DNA of 64,000 nt from Saccharina japonica. Its lineage: Eukaryota > Sar > Phaeophyceae > Laminariales > Laminariaceae. A program made the position numbers and the translations under genes. Positions 53,639-61,311 of the stretch are shown here, one piece after another (within the stretch, counting starts at the first letter, position 1; every line of letters starts with the position of its first letter). The notes beneath the pieces are model-generated. The model did no database searches, was not told the origin of the DNA, and saw nothing but the letters and a program-made list of their open reading frames with translations. The DNA is taken from assembly GCA_008828725.1 (NCBI GenBank), contig MEHQ01001687.1:59565-123564 (forward strand). Direction: 5' to 3'.

Positions 53639-55268
53639 AACGACGGCACTTCTTGCGCCTCTATCCACTATTCACGGGATACCAAGATTGTCGAAGGGAT
53701 TCGTTTGCTCGTTTGTGCGAAAACGAAAAATGAGTACTCGAACGTCGTACGAGTACGAGTGTACGACGAGTATTTGCGCGACTTCATTTGTGCGGGAACG
53801 CGGGAAAATAGAAAATAGGACTGAGGAATGTGCGCGGGAATCGGGATTTCACTTTTTCAGACAGATCATACCTTTTTCGCAGTGTTCCACAGGTTGTCCG
53901 AGTACCTTGGAGTAAAGTCCCGAGTATTAGAGATAAATTATTTCAGGTACTTCGTGTACTCGGAGTATTTCGGGTTTCGATACTCGGGATACTGCTCGTA
54001 CTCGGAGTATTTCGGGTATGAACACTCTCGATACTGCTTTACTCGGAGTATTTCGGGGTCCGATACTGCGGGTACTCCTTGTACTCCGAGTATTTGGGGC
54101 TTCAGTACTGCTCATACTCCAAGTACTCCGAGTATTCAGGACGCTAATACTCTTATACTCTTAAGTACTCGGAGTACGGAATGTACTCGATACTCGGAGT
54201 ATACTCGGAGTGTGAAGTACGTTAGGAGCATCTTTGCATCATTTTAAAGACTCGGCCGTCATTCCTCCCAGGTCCTGGGAACATGTGACTGGCGTTTATA
54301 GCATTTCAAAATTCACAGATGCTCCCATTACCTCGGAGTATAATTAGAGTATTTTCGAGAAAAAAATACTTCAGGTACTTTGTGTACTCGCAGTATTTCA
54401 GTGTCCAATACTCTCGATACTCGGAGTACTCCGAGTAATTTAGATGTTTTTACTCCGAGTACTGCTTGTACTCGAGTATAAGTACTGCTCATACTCCCAG
54501 TACTCGGAGTATTTGGGCCTTCAGTACTGCTCATACTCCAAGTACTCCGAGTATTTAGGTCACTCTAATACTCTCAGTACTCGGAGTACGAAAAATACTC
54601 GATACTCCGAGTATACTCGGAGTATCGAGTATACTCGGACAATCTGTGCAGTGTTCATTGTCATGTTGTCATGTTCATATCAGGCTTGCCAACATACTGC
54701 TTGTAGCCGACGGGGGCGACCTCTATGAATGCGAGACACGAGGCGATTGACGTATCTGCCCCAAGCATCCGGCAAGCGTTGTCACCTACTGCTGCTGGTG
54801 CTGCTGTTATTGCTGCTGGTGTGAGGTTGCTGTGCCAATGGCCAATGTTACACTCGCCTTCACTGCATCTCCGAGTCCAAGCCTCGCCAGGATTACAGCG
54901 CCGCTGTTAATCTGAACCCCGCCGCCAATTCCAGGCTTGACAGAGTCAAACTTCTCGAATACTTTCACCTCTTCCACCGCCGAACCCTCCGAGCATAGAG
55001 CGTTGGCAAGCGTCAGCCCCCCTATCCCCGCACCCACAATCGCCACGCGCTTCACCACCGGCGTGGCCATTAAGTGAGTCACGCCGGCGCGTCGAGGCGA
55101 TGGTGGCGAAACTCGTCGAAACAAAAGGATCGCGTCATCAGGTGCTACTCCTGTTGATAATGCCCCTGATGTAGAAGTCTTGAATGTAAGGGCGGCGTGA
55201 GGAGTGAAGAAAGCTCCAGCGGTAGACAGCGCACAAGCTGCTGCCAAAGTTTTCGCTAGTGCCGCCAT
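36300..55268 (-). CDS. Plastid-targeted FAD monooxygenase, zeaxanthin epoxidase-like (7 exons)
   Basis: Joined exons on minus: 55,268-54,864; 51,333-51,199; 49,918-49,614; 47,668-47,549; 42,712-42,559; 38,235-38,137; 36,560-36,300. Lengths sum to 1,479 nt, 492 residues, and every GT-AG junction keeps the frame (phases 0,0,2,2,0,0). The family uses FAD and NAD(P)H to insert one oxygen atom; zeaxanthin epoxidase acts on carotenoid rings in plastids. Motifs: signal peptide with STAGA/FF at residues 15-21, Rossmann GAGIGG at 79-84 and the FAD-ribose Glu at 105, the DG motif GADGI at 236-240, and the GD motif GDAAHAMPPNLGQGANQAIQ near 387-406. The plant ZEP C-terminal FHA domain is absent, so a related monooxygenase is possible. 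Introns of 1.3 to 4.8 kb hold LINE, SINE and MITE copies. A divergent gene starts 374 bp upstream. Confidence 0.85.
37617..37820. mobile_element. Foldback MITE-A in flavoprotein intron 6, left end eroded
   Basis: The CTTTTCATTGGTCA.AACC.GCACCA foldback core is present and the right end reads TCGTTAATATGGGCCCTAA. The left GGGCCC end is replaced by A-runs. The left core arm differs at several bases, making it the most diverged copy. Confidence 0.75.
37925..38100 (-). repeat. Two-copy repeat, mate of 9,630-9,790
   Basis: On minus: TTCTTCGGAAGTGATTGGGG, GGGCCAGGGGAACAGGGAAG, ATCTAGTTTTCGTAGGTGTT and TGGTTGTTG, in the order seen at 9,650-9,770. It lies just downstream of exon 6 within intron 6. 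Confidence 0.65.
38137..38235 (-). CDS. Flavoprotein exon 6 (GD motif)
   Basis: Acceptor TTAACCCAG/GGATGG and donor ATCCAG/GTGAAG. It encodes GWVSRGQGQVVLLGDAAHAM then PPNLGQGANQAIQ, the second FAD-binding motif and the most diagnostic part of the protein. 33 codons, phase 0 on both sides. Confidence 0.95.
38880..39300 (+). repeat. 10-bp (TAGTCAGTAC)n array and derivatives
   Basis: Regular units at about 38,925-39,010, then variants (TAGTGAGTAC, TAGTGAGTAG) and pieces containing CTATTAATA. A related run in the opposite sense (TACTGACTA) lies at 39,590-39,665. It lies inside intron 5 of the flavoprotein gene. Confidence 0.9.
39303..39400 (+). repeat. Dispersed 130-bp repeat, copy C
   Basis: Starts at GGTACCTTTTTAGGATGATG, within 5 bases of the 10-bp array, and otherwise matches copies A and B almost exactly up to AAGAACACACACACACA. 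The first 35 bases of A and B are missing. Confidence 0.85.
40145..40513 (+). mobile_element. tRNA-derived SINE-1, tandem partial dimer
   Basis: Tail unit at 40,145-40,214, then A box TATAGCTCAGCAGG at 40,223-40,236, B box GGTTCGAATC at 40,271-40,280 and a body. A second tail (from 40,410, AAATATCCCGCCG) runs into a second truncated head ending about 40,513. The tail repeats lie 265 bp apart. It sits in intron 5, antisense to the host gene. Confidence 0.85.
40600..40740 (+). repeat. SINE-2 body fragment
   Basis: Diverged copy in plus orientation: GACGCGAGTCGACGAGGGCAG, TCCTCGCGATAAAAAACGAAG, GTGACCCTTTGTCACAAG. No tRNA-like head is attached. Confidence 0.55.
41645..41925 (-). mobile_element. 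C-tailed retroposon, 5'-truncated, in intron 5
   Basis: On plus it starts with a G-run and TACTCGATATTCATGCATGG, then TAGGGATGCG-type tail words in reverse, the AGGCAGACATTGC segment, GCGCCGTGAGG and CTAAGAACCGC. It ends at GTGTGGCCACTTAGAGGG, where the next insertion begins. Confidence 0.75.
41939..42001 (-). mobile_element. 60-bp LINE tail insertion with 14-bp target duplication
   Basis: Only the last 60 bp of the LINE (GCGTACTCATTTGTTGATTG to CTTTCGAGACG). It is flanked on the left by GGCCACTTAGAGGGAGGGG and on the right by GGCCACTTAGAGGGGGGGG. The 14 bases GGCCACTTAGAGGG are therefore duplicated, the clearest target-site duplication in the window. Confidence 0.85.
42295..42515. repeat. 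CTG/CAG-rich tract in intron 5
   Basis: TTCTGC and CTG repeats, interrupted. It begins about 45 bp past the exon 5 donor, on the transcript side reading CAG/GCAGAA. It is open in several frames because of its composition. Confidence 0.85.
42559..42712 (-). CDS. Flavoprotein exon 5
   Basis: Acceptor GTCGTGCAG/GAAAGAG and donor CTGGAG/GTTCGT. It encodes (R)KEENAVWDQVEAKDACLRR, LDERGFPQEMRALAEASDRF and YELGVYYRNPLE, matching the family segment that leads to the GD-motif strand. 154 nt, entering in phase 2 and leaving in phase 0. The donor has T at the fourth intron base, weaker than the other donors. Confidence 0.85.
43301..43381 (+). repeat. 9-bp tandem repeat (CATACAGAT)n
   Basis: About eight perfect units. 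The length multiple of three gives a Tyr-Arg-Ser repeat on plus and an Ile-Cys-Met repeat on minus, neither taken as coding. Confidence 0.95.
43518..43790. mobile_element. Three abutting TTAA foldback MITE-B copies
   Basis: Three diverged copies at about 43,520-43,613, 43,610-43,700 and 43,693-43,784, each with GTTTGTCCCC or GGGGACAAAC and an internal ACTTGGAATTAGT-type loop. They form a subfamily whose core reads AACTGGTCCCCCGTTTTTGG in place of the CTGCAGTCCC core. Confidence 0.75.
44107..44292. mobile_element. Two abutting TTAA foldback MITE-B copies
   Basis: 44,116-44,212 belongs to the GGAGTCCCGTTTTGGGGACA subfamily. 44,209-44,292 is a GAACCGGTCCCACGATTTTG subfamily copy. They share one TTAA. 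Together with 43,518-43,790 this makes five copies within 775 bp. Confidence 0.8.
44571..44849 (-). mobile_element. C-tailed LINE, copy with ORF 3' end
   Basis: The C-tail is seen as G-run 44,565-44,582. The frame on minus (GECDKEKFGTLTSSEKAIAI, then LGDKWWPRAAEQEGDKIS and the NGQMTKASNK end) stays open to the terminal TGA. The 5' end lies at the G-run 44,850-44,861, which is also the C-tail of the next LINE copy. Confidence 0.85.
44862..45310 (-). mobile_element. C-tailed LINE, second tandem copy
   Basis: Covers the cysteine-histidine motif (CPCGKAIESRIHIVGEC) to the 3' end. One frame break lies near 44,935. The 5' end meets CACCCCGCCCCCCCC and a long G-run (45,328-45,345), followed by ATAGTAATCAGGACC, the same flank type as at 9,457. 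It stands head-to-tail with 44,571-44,849. Confidence 0.85.
45711..45776 (-). mobile_element. 65-bp LINE tail fragment between two G-runs
   Basis: GCGTACTCATTCGTTGCTTG to TTTCGAGACGGAG, flanked on both sides by G-runs (C-runs on the element's strand). It is an extremely 5'-truncated copy in intron 4. Confidence 0.8.
47207..47310 (-). mobile_element. C-tailed retroposon 3' fragment in intron 4
   Basis: G-run, GTACTTCATTCATATCCATG, CATGGCCGTAGTCGTATGAC, CCCTCGCATCCCTACAATGC and a second G-run. Only the last 85 bp of the element are present and they lie between two G-runs. Confidence 0.75.
47549..47668 (-). CDS. Flavoprotein exon 4
   Basis: Acceptor TTTTTAACAG/GTCGGA and donor GTGACAG/GTGTGA. 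It encodes SDREVHQWFGGDTYGLSATY then RGVGDEQFEMVAAVYQDRD, the substrate-domain strands with the HQWFG.. motif typical of this monooxygenase group. 120 nt, phase 2 in and 2 out. A (TA)n run begins about 10 bp into the intron. Confidence 0.9.
47735..47805. repeat. (GGGA)n tract in intron 3
   Basis: GGGAGG units just upstream of exon 4 (on the transcript strand a CCCT-rich polypyrimidine stretch). Confidence 0.85.
49535..49590. repeat. (TC)n microsatellite in intron 3
   Basis: About 25 TC units just downstream of the exon 3 donor. On the transcript strand this reads (GA)n. Confidence 0.95.
49614..49918 (-). CDS. Flavoprotein exon 3 (DG motif)
   Basis: Acceptor CCTTGCCCAG/ATCTTT and donor GAAAGG/GTACGT. 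It encodes IFTIMRDRLMQILSEGLPSG, the FDLVVGADGIKGAARKAV motif and SGIRIQYGVAPAGQRPKG. Using the alternative donor GTAAGA four bases on would break the phase with exon 4, which settles the choice. 305 nt. Confidence 0.9.
49945..50515 (-). mobile_element. C-tailed retroposon, near full length, in intron 2
   Basis: On minus it begins CCTATAATAGATATATTTATAGG at about 50,498, directly after a LINE-like tail (GGGGGTACTCATT, 50,490-50,515). It ends with GGCCATGCAGAAATAGTACA and a C-run near 49,990. A further partial tail (49,950-49,985) follows. It is the best complete copy besides 1,536 and 8,150. Confidence 0.8.
51199..51333 (-). CDS. Flavoprotein exon 2
   Basis: Acceptor TCTTGCCAG/GCTGGG and donor CCCATG/GTGAGC. 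It encodes AGGNQVERILGRTVEGRVVL then DLDIVKMVRSDPKREAAMID and AGTPM. 45 codons, phase 0 on both sides. It joins exon 1 as GLGDA-AGGNQ and exon 3 as TPM-IFTIMRD. Confidence 0.85.
51845..51925. mobile_element. Small inverted-repeat element (GGGGGACCA ends)
   Basis: CCGGGGGACCA at the left and TATGGTCCCCCG at the right. The interior ACCTATACGTTTACCTATTT resembles 59,971-60,076 (TTTATATTTACCTATTTTTA) and, more loosely, the segment at 19,260-19,320. Confidence 0.6.
51959..52047. mobile_element. TTAA foldback MITE-B, diverged
   Basis: TTAACTCCTTGATAACCGGT at the left, AGTCCTGAAAGGGGTAAGGG at the right. It abuts the MITE-A copy that begins at 52,045. Confidence 0.6.
52045..52261. mobile_element. 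Foldback MITE-A, copy 7, in intron 1
   Basis: TAAGGGCCCGTTTTAACGAA to TTAATTCGGGCCCTAA with the complete CATTGGTCAACACACGCACC core on both arms and the TTAGGATCTTGGGGCAT loop. A well-preserved copy. Confidence 0.9.
52595..52780 (-). repeat. SINE-2 body fragment in intron 1
   Basis: CTTTTCTCTCTCCTTCCTAG, CGTAACTCAAGATCCGGGGT, TTTTATCGCGAGAAGACAGC and CCCTCGTCGATTCGCATCGA. No tRNA-like head is recognised beyond it. Confidence 0.65.
53560..53638. repeat. (CTG)n microsatellite, about 25 units, in intron 1
   Basis: Almost pure CTG over 75 bp. It is the longest pure triplet run in the window. In plus frames it reads as polyAla, polyLeu or polyCys. Confidence 0.95.
53930..54640. repeat. Palindromic minisatellite (TACTCGGAGTA) in intron 1
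   Basis: Dozens of TACTCGGAGTA and TACTCCGAGTA words, themselves near-palindromes, spaced by short AT-rich links such as TTTCGGG. Higher-order units of about 43 bp can be seen in 53,950-54,125. It can fold extensively. Confidence 0.9.
54864..55268 (-). CDS. Flavoprotein exon 1 (plastid presequence and FAD Rossmann motif)
   Basis: ATG at 55,268, 135 codons, donor GGAGATGCA/GTGAAG. Residues 1-19 form a hydrophobic signal peptide, then FFTPHAALTFKTSTSG starts a Ser/Thr- and Arg-containing transit-like stretch to about residue 70. The mature part opens VKRVAIVGAGIGGLTLANAL and VKVFEKF. The nearby later donor AGTGTAAC would put exon 2 out of frame. Confidence 0.9.
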
Positions 55269-55642
55269 CGTCCTTCTCGTGTTTCAGCCCTATGCTTGGG
55301 CAAGCGTGTCTCTGCAGGCAGGCTTCGGGCAATAGAACATTCAGCGCCATCCCGCATGGGTAAGGCCTGCAAAACCATTGTGAACTCCAACGAAGCCAAA
55401 CTTTTTGCTACTTTTGCTCCGCTCCAGCTCTTGAAGCCGAGTACGCAATACAACCCCACCTCCTTCCGTTGCAGCTTTCGCCAGCGAGTGCATTGGAGTA
55501 GACCCTCTTGCTGCTATCGCTAAATAGCTGCAAAGCCTCCAACCAGGCAAGGCCTGCTTATATTGTTTGTTGGGTTGTGGGCTCAAACCAAACCAAACGG
55601 GAGATCGACCCAACAGCCAGCACAGACCACAACACCACAACA
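55269..55642. promoter_or_regulatory. Divergent intergenic region between two gene starts
   Basis: 374 bp separate the two putative start codons, so both promoters should lie here. No clear TATA box is seen. The plus-strand side near 55,575-55,640 is CAA-rich (CCAAACCAAACGG, CACAACACCACAACA), typical of a 5' leader. Assignment rests on position. Confidence 0.45.
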
Positions 55643-55772
55643 ATGTTCTCCGTGTCCAACGCCGACGAGCTCCGGCAGCGCGCCTTGCAGTCGCAGAAGG
55701 GGAAGGGAGGGAACGATCCCGCTGCAGACTCCAAGAAGAGCGAGGAGGAGGAGCAGCTGGGGGAGGCCTCAG
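55643..55772 (+). CDS. First exon of an unidentified plus-strand gene
   Basis: ATG in CCACAACAATGTTC. It encodes MFSVSNADELRQRALQSQKG, KGGNDPAADSKKSEEEEQLG and EAS, then a donor CTCAG/GTAGGG, phase 1. The composition (charged, Gln/Lys/Glu-rich, disordered) suits an N-terminal tail. Upstream CAA-rich leader sequence supports the start. No family is recognised. The next exon that fits phase 1 was not found, so the gene model remains open. Confidence 0.5.
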
Positions 55773-56381
55773 GTAGGGGGCCTGCACCAACGCAACTTTT
55801 GTGTCTACCACACGTAGGAACGCTGAGCTGTCCTGTTTCGAAAATTATCGTAGATTGTGCGTACAAGATGTCAGGTTGACGGTCTACTTATTGTGTTGAC
55901 CCGTCAAAACATTTTCAGGCGTAATATTTTGAATTTAGTGTCGTAATTTCCTTGACGGCTGTCCCCCAAGGGAAAAGAGTACCGCCAGCCGCCATCTTTG
56001 TCGCAGAAGGCTGCTCTCTTTTGGGGTGTGTCGTGTCTGTCAGGCTGCACTCCACAGGTTTGATGACGCCCAGAACCGTTCGGTTTGCCCGTGTGCACTG
56101 CTGTCCTCGTGACCGATGCAACATGTTCACTGCCGCCGTCACCGACCGTACGATCCTCCATCCACTCCGTTGCTCTCAGCCCAGCAGCGACCTTGGGTGT
56201 ATGCTCTTTGTGGCAGTAAAAAAAAAGCACCTGCTTCCTGTCTGCCGCCCTCCCATCCATCTGTCTTGAACAAACAGCACACCACAGACAAACAGCGTCT
56301 CTTTTTTCATGTGTGCAAAATGTCTTGCGTCTTGTGTCTTGAGTTGGTGTGCAAGCACTGAACGAGCACGGACGCATCGAC

Positions 56382-56412
56382 ACAGCAGCAGCAGCAGCAG
56401 CAGCAGCCAGCA
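56382..56412. repeat. (CAG)n microsatellite
   Basis: About nine CAG units in the presumed first intron of the plus-strand gene. Confidence 0.85.
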
Positions 56413-57227
56413 GCGCATGAGAGACGGCGGGGGCAGGGCAGAGCGCAAGTCATGAATACAAGTATGAATAGCAGTCGTTTCTATATGCCCGCAGTTTTAG
56501 ATTGCTACTTGTACAGGCAGTGCAGGTACAGGTACCCCGAGACTAAACTGCTGTACCTGGTGTGTACTCGCACGAACATGTGTGAAGTTGACAAATATAA
56601 AAAAACAATTAACTTCCACAACCGTCCACAAGGCAATACCTCTGGGAGCTGGGAAAATAGCGAACGGCTTCGCGCGGGCGCGGGGGGGTACTACTGTACC
56701 ACATACGACGGCGGTACCAGTCATACGGGCTACATTTGCCAGTTTTTCTGCCATCACCAGTAGGTACGTACGTACGTATACCAGGCACCAGCTTCGTATA
56801 GCTTACAGAGTCGTATGAATACGTATACGCAACGGACGAATGGCAAGAACCAAGCTGCATCACCGCCCGTTTGTCCTCGGTGACCGTGCAGCCGTGCACA
56901 GCAGTGCAGTACCCGCTCAGCGCACACCACCTCTGCCCGAAGTGGCTGGTCTGCCGGGCCCCGCTGCCGCCGTTCCCGACCAGCCCAGCCCACCCCGCCC
57001 GGGCCCTCTTGCTCACTTGCTGGTGAAGATGTGTTTATTTGTTAATGCTTCTAAGGCAAAATGCGAGGCAGGGAGGGAGTCGGGACGATAAAAACGGTCA
57101 GCAGGCGGTGTGAGCTCTTAGATACGAGTATCGATATCACCACCACTCGCAACCACCCCCGGTGATAGATAAGCTAAACCATTAATAAAACATAAGGACA
57201 TGTTTTATGTTTTATCACCGCGGTTCG

Positions 57228-57506
57228 TTAGATACTACCTGGTACTATAATACTGTACCACCCCCCTGGGCCGAGATGTCGTTTTTCCACAATGTCGTGG
57301 TAAAATATTGACGAAAACGAACTGTTTGGAAAACCCAAACGTTGTGTATCACCTTCGGGCAAAAAATTAAACGCCATGTACGGGACAGCGACAACGATGC
57401 AGCTATCGAAGTCTTGAGTTTTTCCTCCGTGTTTTGGATCGATCGCTTGGTTCTCGCCGGGTTTGGCCGATGGAGCTGGTGGAAATATTGGGCTTGCGAC
57501 CGCCAT
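57228..57506 (-). CDS. Small hypothetical ORF, possibly a fragment
   Basis: 92 codons from an ATG at 57,506 (MAVASPIFPPAPSAKPGENQ ... VAVPYMAFNFLPEGDTQRLG ... IVPGSI). The frame is open a further 27 codons upstream without an ATG. Amino-acid composition is balanced, unlike the low-complexity frames elsewhere. No domain is recognised. It lies antisense within the presumed intron of the plus-strand gene and could be a decayed transposon or gene fragment. Confidence 0.25.
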   Translation of the reverse strand: MAVASPIFPPAPSAKPGENQAIDPKHGGKTQDFDSCIVVAVPYMAFNFLPEGDTQRLGFPNSSFSSIFYHDIVEKRHLGPGGWYSIIVPGSI

Positions 57507-57699
57507 GATTTTTTTTGAGGAGCCACCGCCGGGCCACGTTGTGCTATGGTATGTAGCCGTGGGCGCGGTTATTGCTCCGGTCGCCACTCGTTGGGGTTAA
57601 CGATTTATCGCCTCGTTGGTGGTTGTCGAGAACAGCCCAAACAGCGACGGATTGCCTCGGGGACGTTCACCCAGTGGGAACATGCCATGCATGTTGGAT

Positions 57700-57750
57700 G
57701 AACTCCAATCGATTCGAATCGATTCGAATCGATTCGATTCGATTTGCAAA
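57700..57750. repeat. (AATCGATTCG)n palindromic repeat
   Basis: About four units of a 10-11-bp palindrome, with the same words again near 57,888-57,905 (GAAATCGATTCGACTTG). The stretch 57,700-57,940 may be a decayed foldback element; its right end TTAATACGGGCCCTAAG resembles MITE-A. Confidence 0.7.
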
Positions 57751-57943
57751 AAATAAAGTCTTTTGGGACTTCTTTTGATATCCGATCGAATGGATTTTTT
57801 CATGCCCCAAAGTACAAATGTCTTTCCGGTGATTCATGCTTTGACCAATCAAATGAAAATCCGCGTCGATTCATTAAAAAAAAAGTCGATTTGAAATCGA
57901 TTCGACTTGCAACTTTCTTTCGTTAATACGGGCCCTAAGAGCA

Positions 57944-58440
57944 GTGCTGTCTTCAACAAAAACACATCTGTTTTTTTTCTTCAGTTGCTATACTATTTCT
58001 CGTATAATTCCGACCTTGAAAAAAATGACTCCCTACCGAAAACGACATTTCTCCAGTTTTAATGCTCAGACCTACGAGTACTCCCTGAAAGCCGTTCTCG
58101 AGAGCGTAGGTCATGGGCAACATTTTTGTGTCTGGAGCCGGATCGATCCGATTGCTTTTTCATCACGAAAAGTGCCTCTTGCTCAAAAACGACTCCCAAT
58201 TACTTCGGTACCCCAAGACGAATTTGAAACATGGAAGTTTCTCAGGCCGCTCATACTGTTTTACTCAGATGTTCGACGAGAACGCCGAGCACTACTGCTG
58301 TAGTAGGCGGGCCTACCTGGGCCTCTACTGCTGTAGTTCGACCGTCCGTACCGTCCTACCGTCCTACGCGGCCACAGCAGAGTGTAAACACCAAACAAGA
58401 GCTCCGAAAATATCAAAATTCTTGCTACTGAGCACTTTCA
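57944..58440 (+). other. Unclassified coding-like stretch
   Basis: Two overlapping plus frames with fairly balanced composition: 57,944-58,303 (SLKAVLESVGHGQHFCVWSR) and 58,113-58,448 (LLKNDSQLLRYPKTNLKHGS). Neither has a recognised domain and the frames disagree, which suits a decayed coding fragment. No exon is called. Confidence 0.25.
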
Positions 58441-58699
58441 ATTCGTGATGCAAACACAGCAATGCCTGCCCTCCCTTGCAGATCCAAGAGCCCCAGCACC
58501 TCCTAGAGACCATAACGAACAAGCCATACGTTGGTCGGGAGCGGGTTTGAGTATCAGAACTGGAGATATGCCGTGTTAGGCAAGGAGTAATGATATACAG
58601 CAGTACTGGCATGGTGTTATTGTACCAGAAATAGTATTGCTGCTGTAAAAAAGCCGAAACGTATTTTTTCGAAAGAGTCATGTACTTCTTTTTTTTTCG

Positions 58700-59851
58700 T
58701 TTTGACCGAAGGGGCCCCTTAACGTGTGGGATACCTGGTATACTACAACGTTACGTACAACCGGATAACGTTGGACCTAACCCGTACCGCTATCATATCA
58801 TATGATACTATCTGGTATCATTTTGGTCGTTGTAGACTTGACGTGATTTCGAATGGTTCGTCCGTTGACGGCGGGCTCGTACCATACTACTGCTGTACAA
58901 CGTACTCGTCGTAGCAACTGCTAATTCTCGTAACGGTACAGTACACAGTTTGTGTTTGTTGTTGGCCGGGCGTGTTTCATATATCGACATCTCTTGGACG
59001 GTGTAGCGTGCCTGTGGGGTATACATGACCCTCCAAGGGTCATACCCCATATTAATAGTAGCGTGCCCTCTGCTTCAATTGGTTTGCGCTGCTGCCGCCG
59101 CCGCCGCTGCCGTCGCCGCGGCTGCTATTTTTCCTGCGTGTGGTGGCTGCCGCGTCTGCTGCTGCTGCGGCAGCTACTACGGCTGCTGCTACAGCTGCTG
59201 CTGTTCTGAAACGCCCATGTACGGCCCGATCCACTCTCCACTCTCCACGTGTAAAAAAAAACTACCTTGAGCTGGCGTATATTTATGGTATTAGTATATA
59301 AAGTATAAAGGGCAGGTGGCCGCGGCGGAGCTAATGCGAGAGCGTGCGCCCCTGCTGGCCCTAGGACTGGCGCGCTGATGGGTCCTGGGACCCTGGGCCT
59401 TGCCGCTGCTCAATGCATAGAACTCTACGTACCCTTTCCGTGCCCGTACCTATTACGCACTACGGTAGATTTCCCAGTACTACTGCTGTACCCCATTAGC
59501 TCATCATGATGGTATGTCTCATGCTTGACATCCCCGAAATGTTCTGCCCTTGCCCTGTTTCGCGGGGAAGGCTGGAAGTTTTCCGAGCGGTTAGTCCGGC
59601 TGCTGTTTCAATAGTCTTGCATGTAATTTCAAGTAGTGTGGCATGTGCAGTACTGCAGTAGTGCTGAGACATTCACGCCTATGGCACCGTTTCGGATGCT
59701 CATTTTTTTTTTTTTTTGTCGGAATCTACGGTAGTATTAATAGTATATAGGTATTTTCAGACGCGTACTACGTAATGTACTCGGTATTTTGATACGTCAG
59801 GATCAGGTCGCACGAGGCACATTTTGTATTTTGTGTGGTTTGTGTTCACAG
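58700..59851. other. Presumed intron or intergenic DNA with triplet runs
   Basis: 59,085-59,205 is an imperfect CTG/CGC triplet tract. TACTGCTGTA words stand at 58,881 and 59,480. A T-run lies at 59,705-59,718. No exon is recognised. Confidence 0.45.
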
Positions 59852-59898
59852 GTGTTGTATGATGAGCAGCTGGTGGAGGCGGTTTTTGATTCGTGCAA
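59852..59898 (+). CDS. Exon candidate of the plus-strand gene
   Basis: Acceptor TGTGTTCACAG/GTGTTG preceded by a T/G-rich tract. It reads VLYDEQLVEAVFDSC in phase 0 with a possible donor TGCAA/GTGGTC. It cannot follow exon 55,643-55,772 directly, because phase 1 meets a stop, so at least one exon between them would be required. Confidence 0.3.
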
Positions 59899-59970
59899 GT
59901 GGTCCCGGTCTTCGATGAGCAACCGACAATGAAAGAACAACGATGGCACTATGTAAAAAATGGCACTATA

Positions 59971-60076
59971 ACGGGGGACCATAGTAAAGAGGACCTATGG
60001 TATACACAAAAAGCTTTATATTTACCTATTTTTACTTGCAATATTTTGTCCTATATACCATGTATGGTCCCCCGTA
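59971..60076. mobile_element. Small inverted-repeat element (GGGGGACCATA ends)
   Basis: ACGGGGGACCATAGTAAAGA at the left and ATGTATGGTCCCCCGT at the right, about 106 bp, with the inner AGGACCTATGGTAT facing ATTTTGTCCTATATACC. Related to 51,845-51,925. Confidence 0.65.
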
Positions 60077-61262
60077 GTCGGTACTGATGTGAAGCGAAGT
60101 ACATATGATATGGATTAAATAAAATTATTATAAATACGTCAGCTGTGAGTTCGGTCATCCGAGTTGAAAGGGAAATATTTTCCTGCCCTGTCCTCATATC
60201 TGCATATATATATATATATGATATCTACCAGGTAATATGTCGTGTACCTGGAAAATAGTTTGTTGATAATTCTACGGACTGCTGTTGCTATTGCCACTAT
60301 TGCTAGCGGCAGTAGCAGCACTATATGATAAATCCAGCAGAAATGTTGACGGCAGTATTAGTACATAAGAGTACAATCAGTTTTACCCCCGCCCGCCAAG
60401 AAAATATTACCGGTATACATTTACCGAATTACGTTGACATGTAGGTTGACATTTCCATGGCTAGTGATACGTATACCTGGTACAGAGCTACTTTTAAATA
60501 AATGGAAGCTAAATCTTACCATCAACAATCAGTGCTGACGGCAGTAGCACCACAAGAAATCACCCTGGGGCCGTAGTGTTTGTTAGCAAGAGTTTCTGCT
60601 TGGCTTCTCTCTTTCCTGCTTGACGTCGTGGTCGGGACGTTTGAGGGGTAAAACATGAAAAAAAGGGAAAATCGTCAAAGTCAGGCTCCACGCTCGATAT
60701 GTACCGCAGCAAGCCGGACGCACGCTGCGAGCGTAGTCTACGTAGTCGAGTCGAGAGGGTGGTTATGCTGTTACGATATAATCTTGTACTGGTATGCCGT
60801 ACGCCGGGGGATGGAGAAGAGGGGCTGGCTGTCATACACCTGGTACGAGTTTTTCCATCGAAGGGGCTGGTTGCCATATATGCATGCCTGGTACGTGTGT
60901 ATTCATGGAAATAGTTTTGATCGATGGATGCTCCTCCTTCCTCACCTCGCCACGTCACTTGGAAGGCGCAGAGATGAGCGTAATTGCTAGCCACAGCAGC
61001 AGCAAGCAGAGCAGAGCAGAGCAGCAAGCAGCGGTTCCTTGTTGGCCTGCGGCTCCGGTGCTCTACTCCAGCAAGTGTACATACAAGTACACAGAAAGCG
61101 GCAGGTCGGATTAGTTAACTACCGCAGGGTGTGCCACCATGGGCGGCACTAAGCTTGTGCATACAACGAAGTTTAGCTTGACCCGGCGCGTCGGAGAGGT
61201 TCCACCAGCCGGGGAGACGGAGATGGTTGTTTTTTTTTCTCTCGGTTTTCCGCGAGAACTCA

Positions 61263-61263
<1 letters not shown>

Positions 61264-61310
<47 letters not shown>
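61264..61310. repeat. (CTG)n microsatellite, about 15 units
   Basis: Pure CTG run. The flanking plus frame (polyCys or polyAla) has no other support. Confidence 0.95.

Positions 61311-61311
<1 letters not shown>

Noticed and set aside
53493-53915. PolyAla/PolyLeu protein frames over the CTG run
   Set aside because: They come from the CTG microsatellite inside intron 1 and have no other coding signal.
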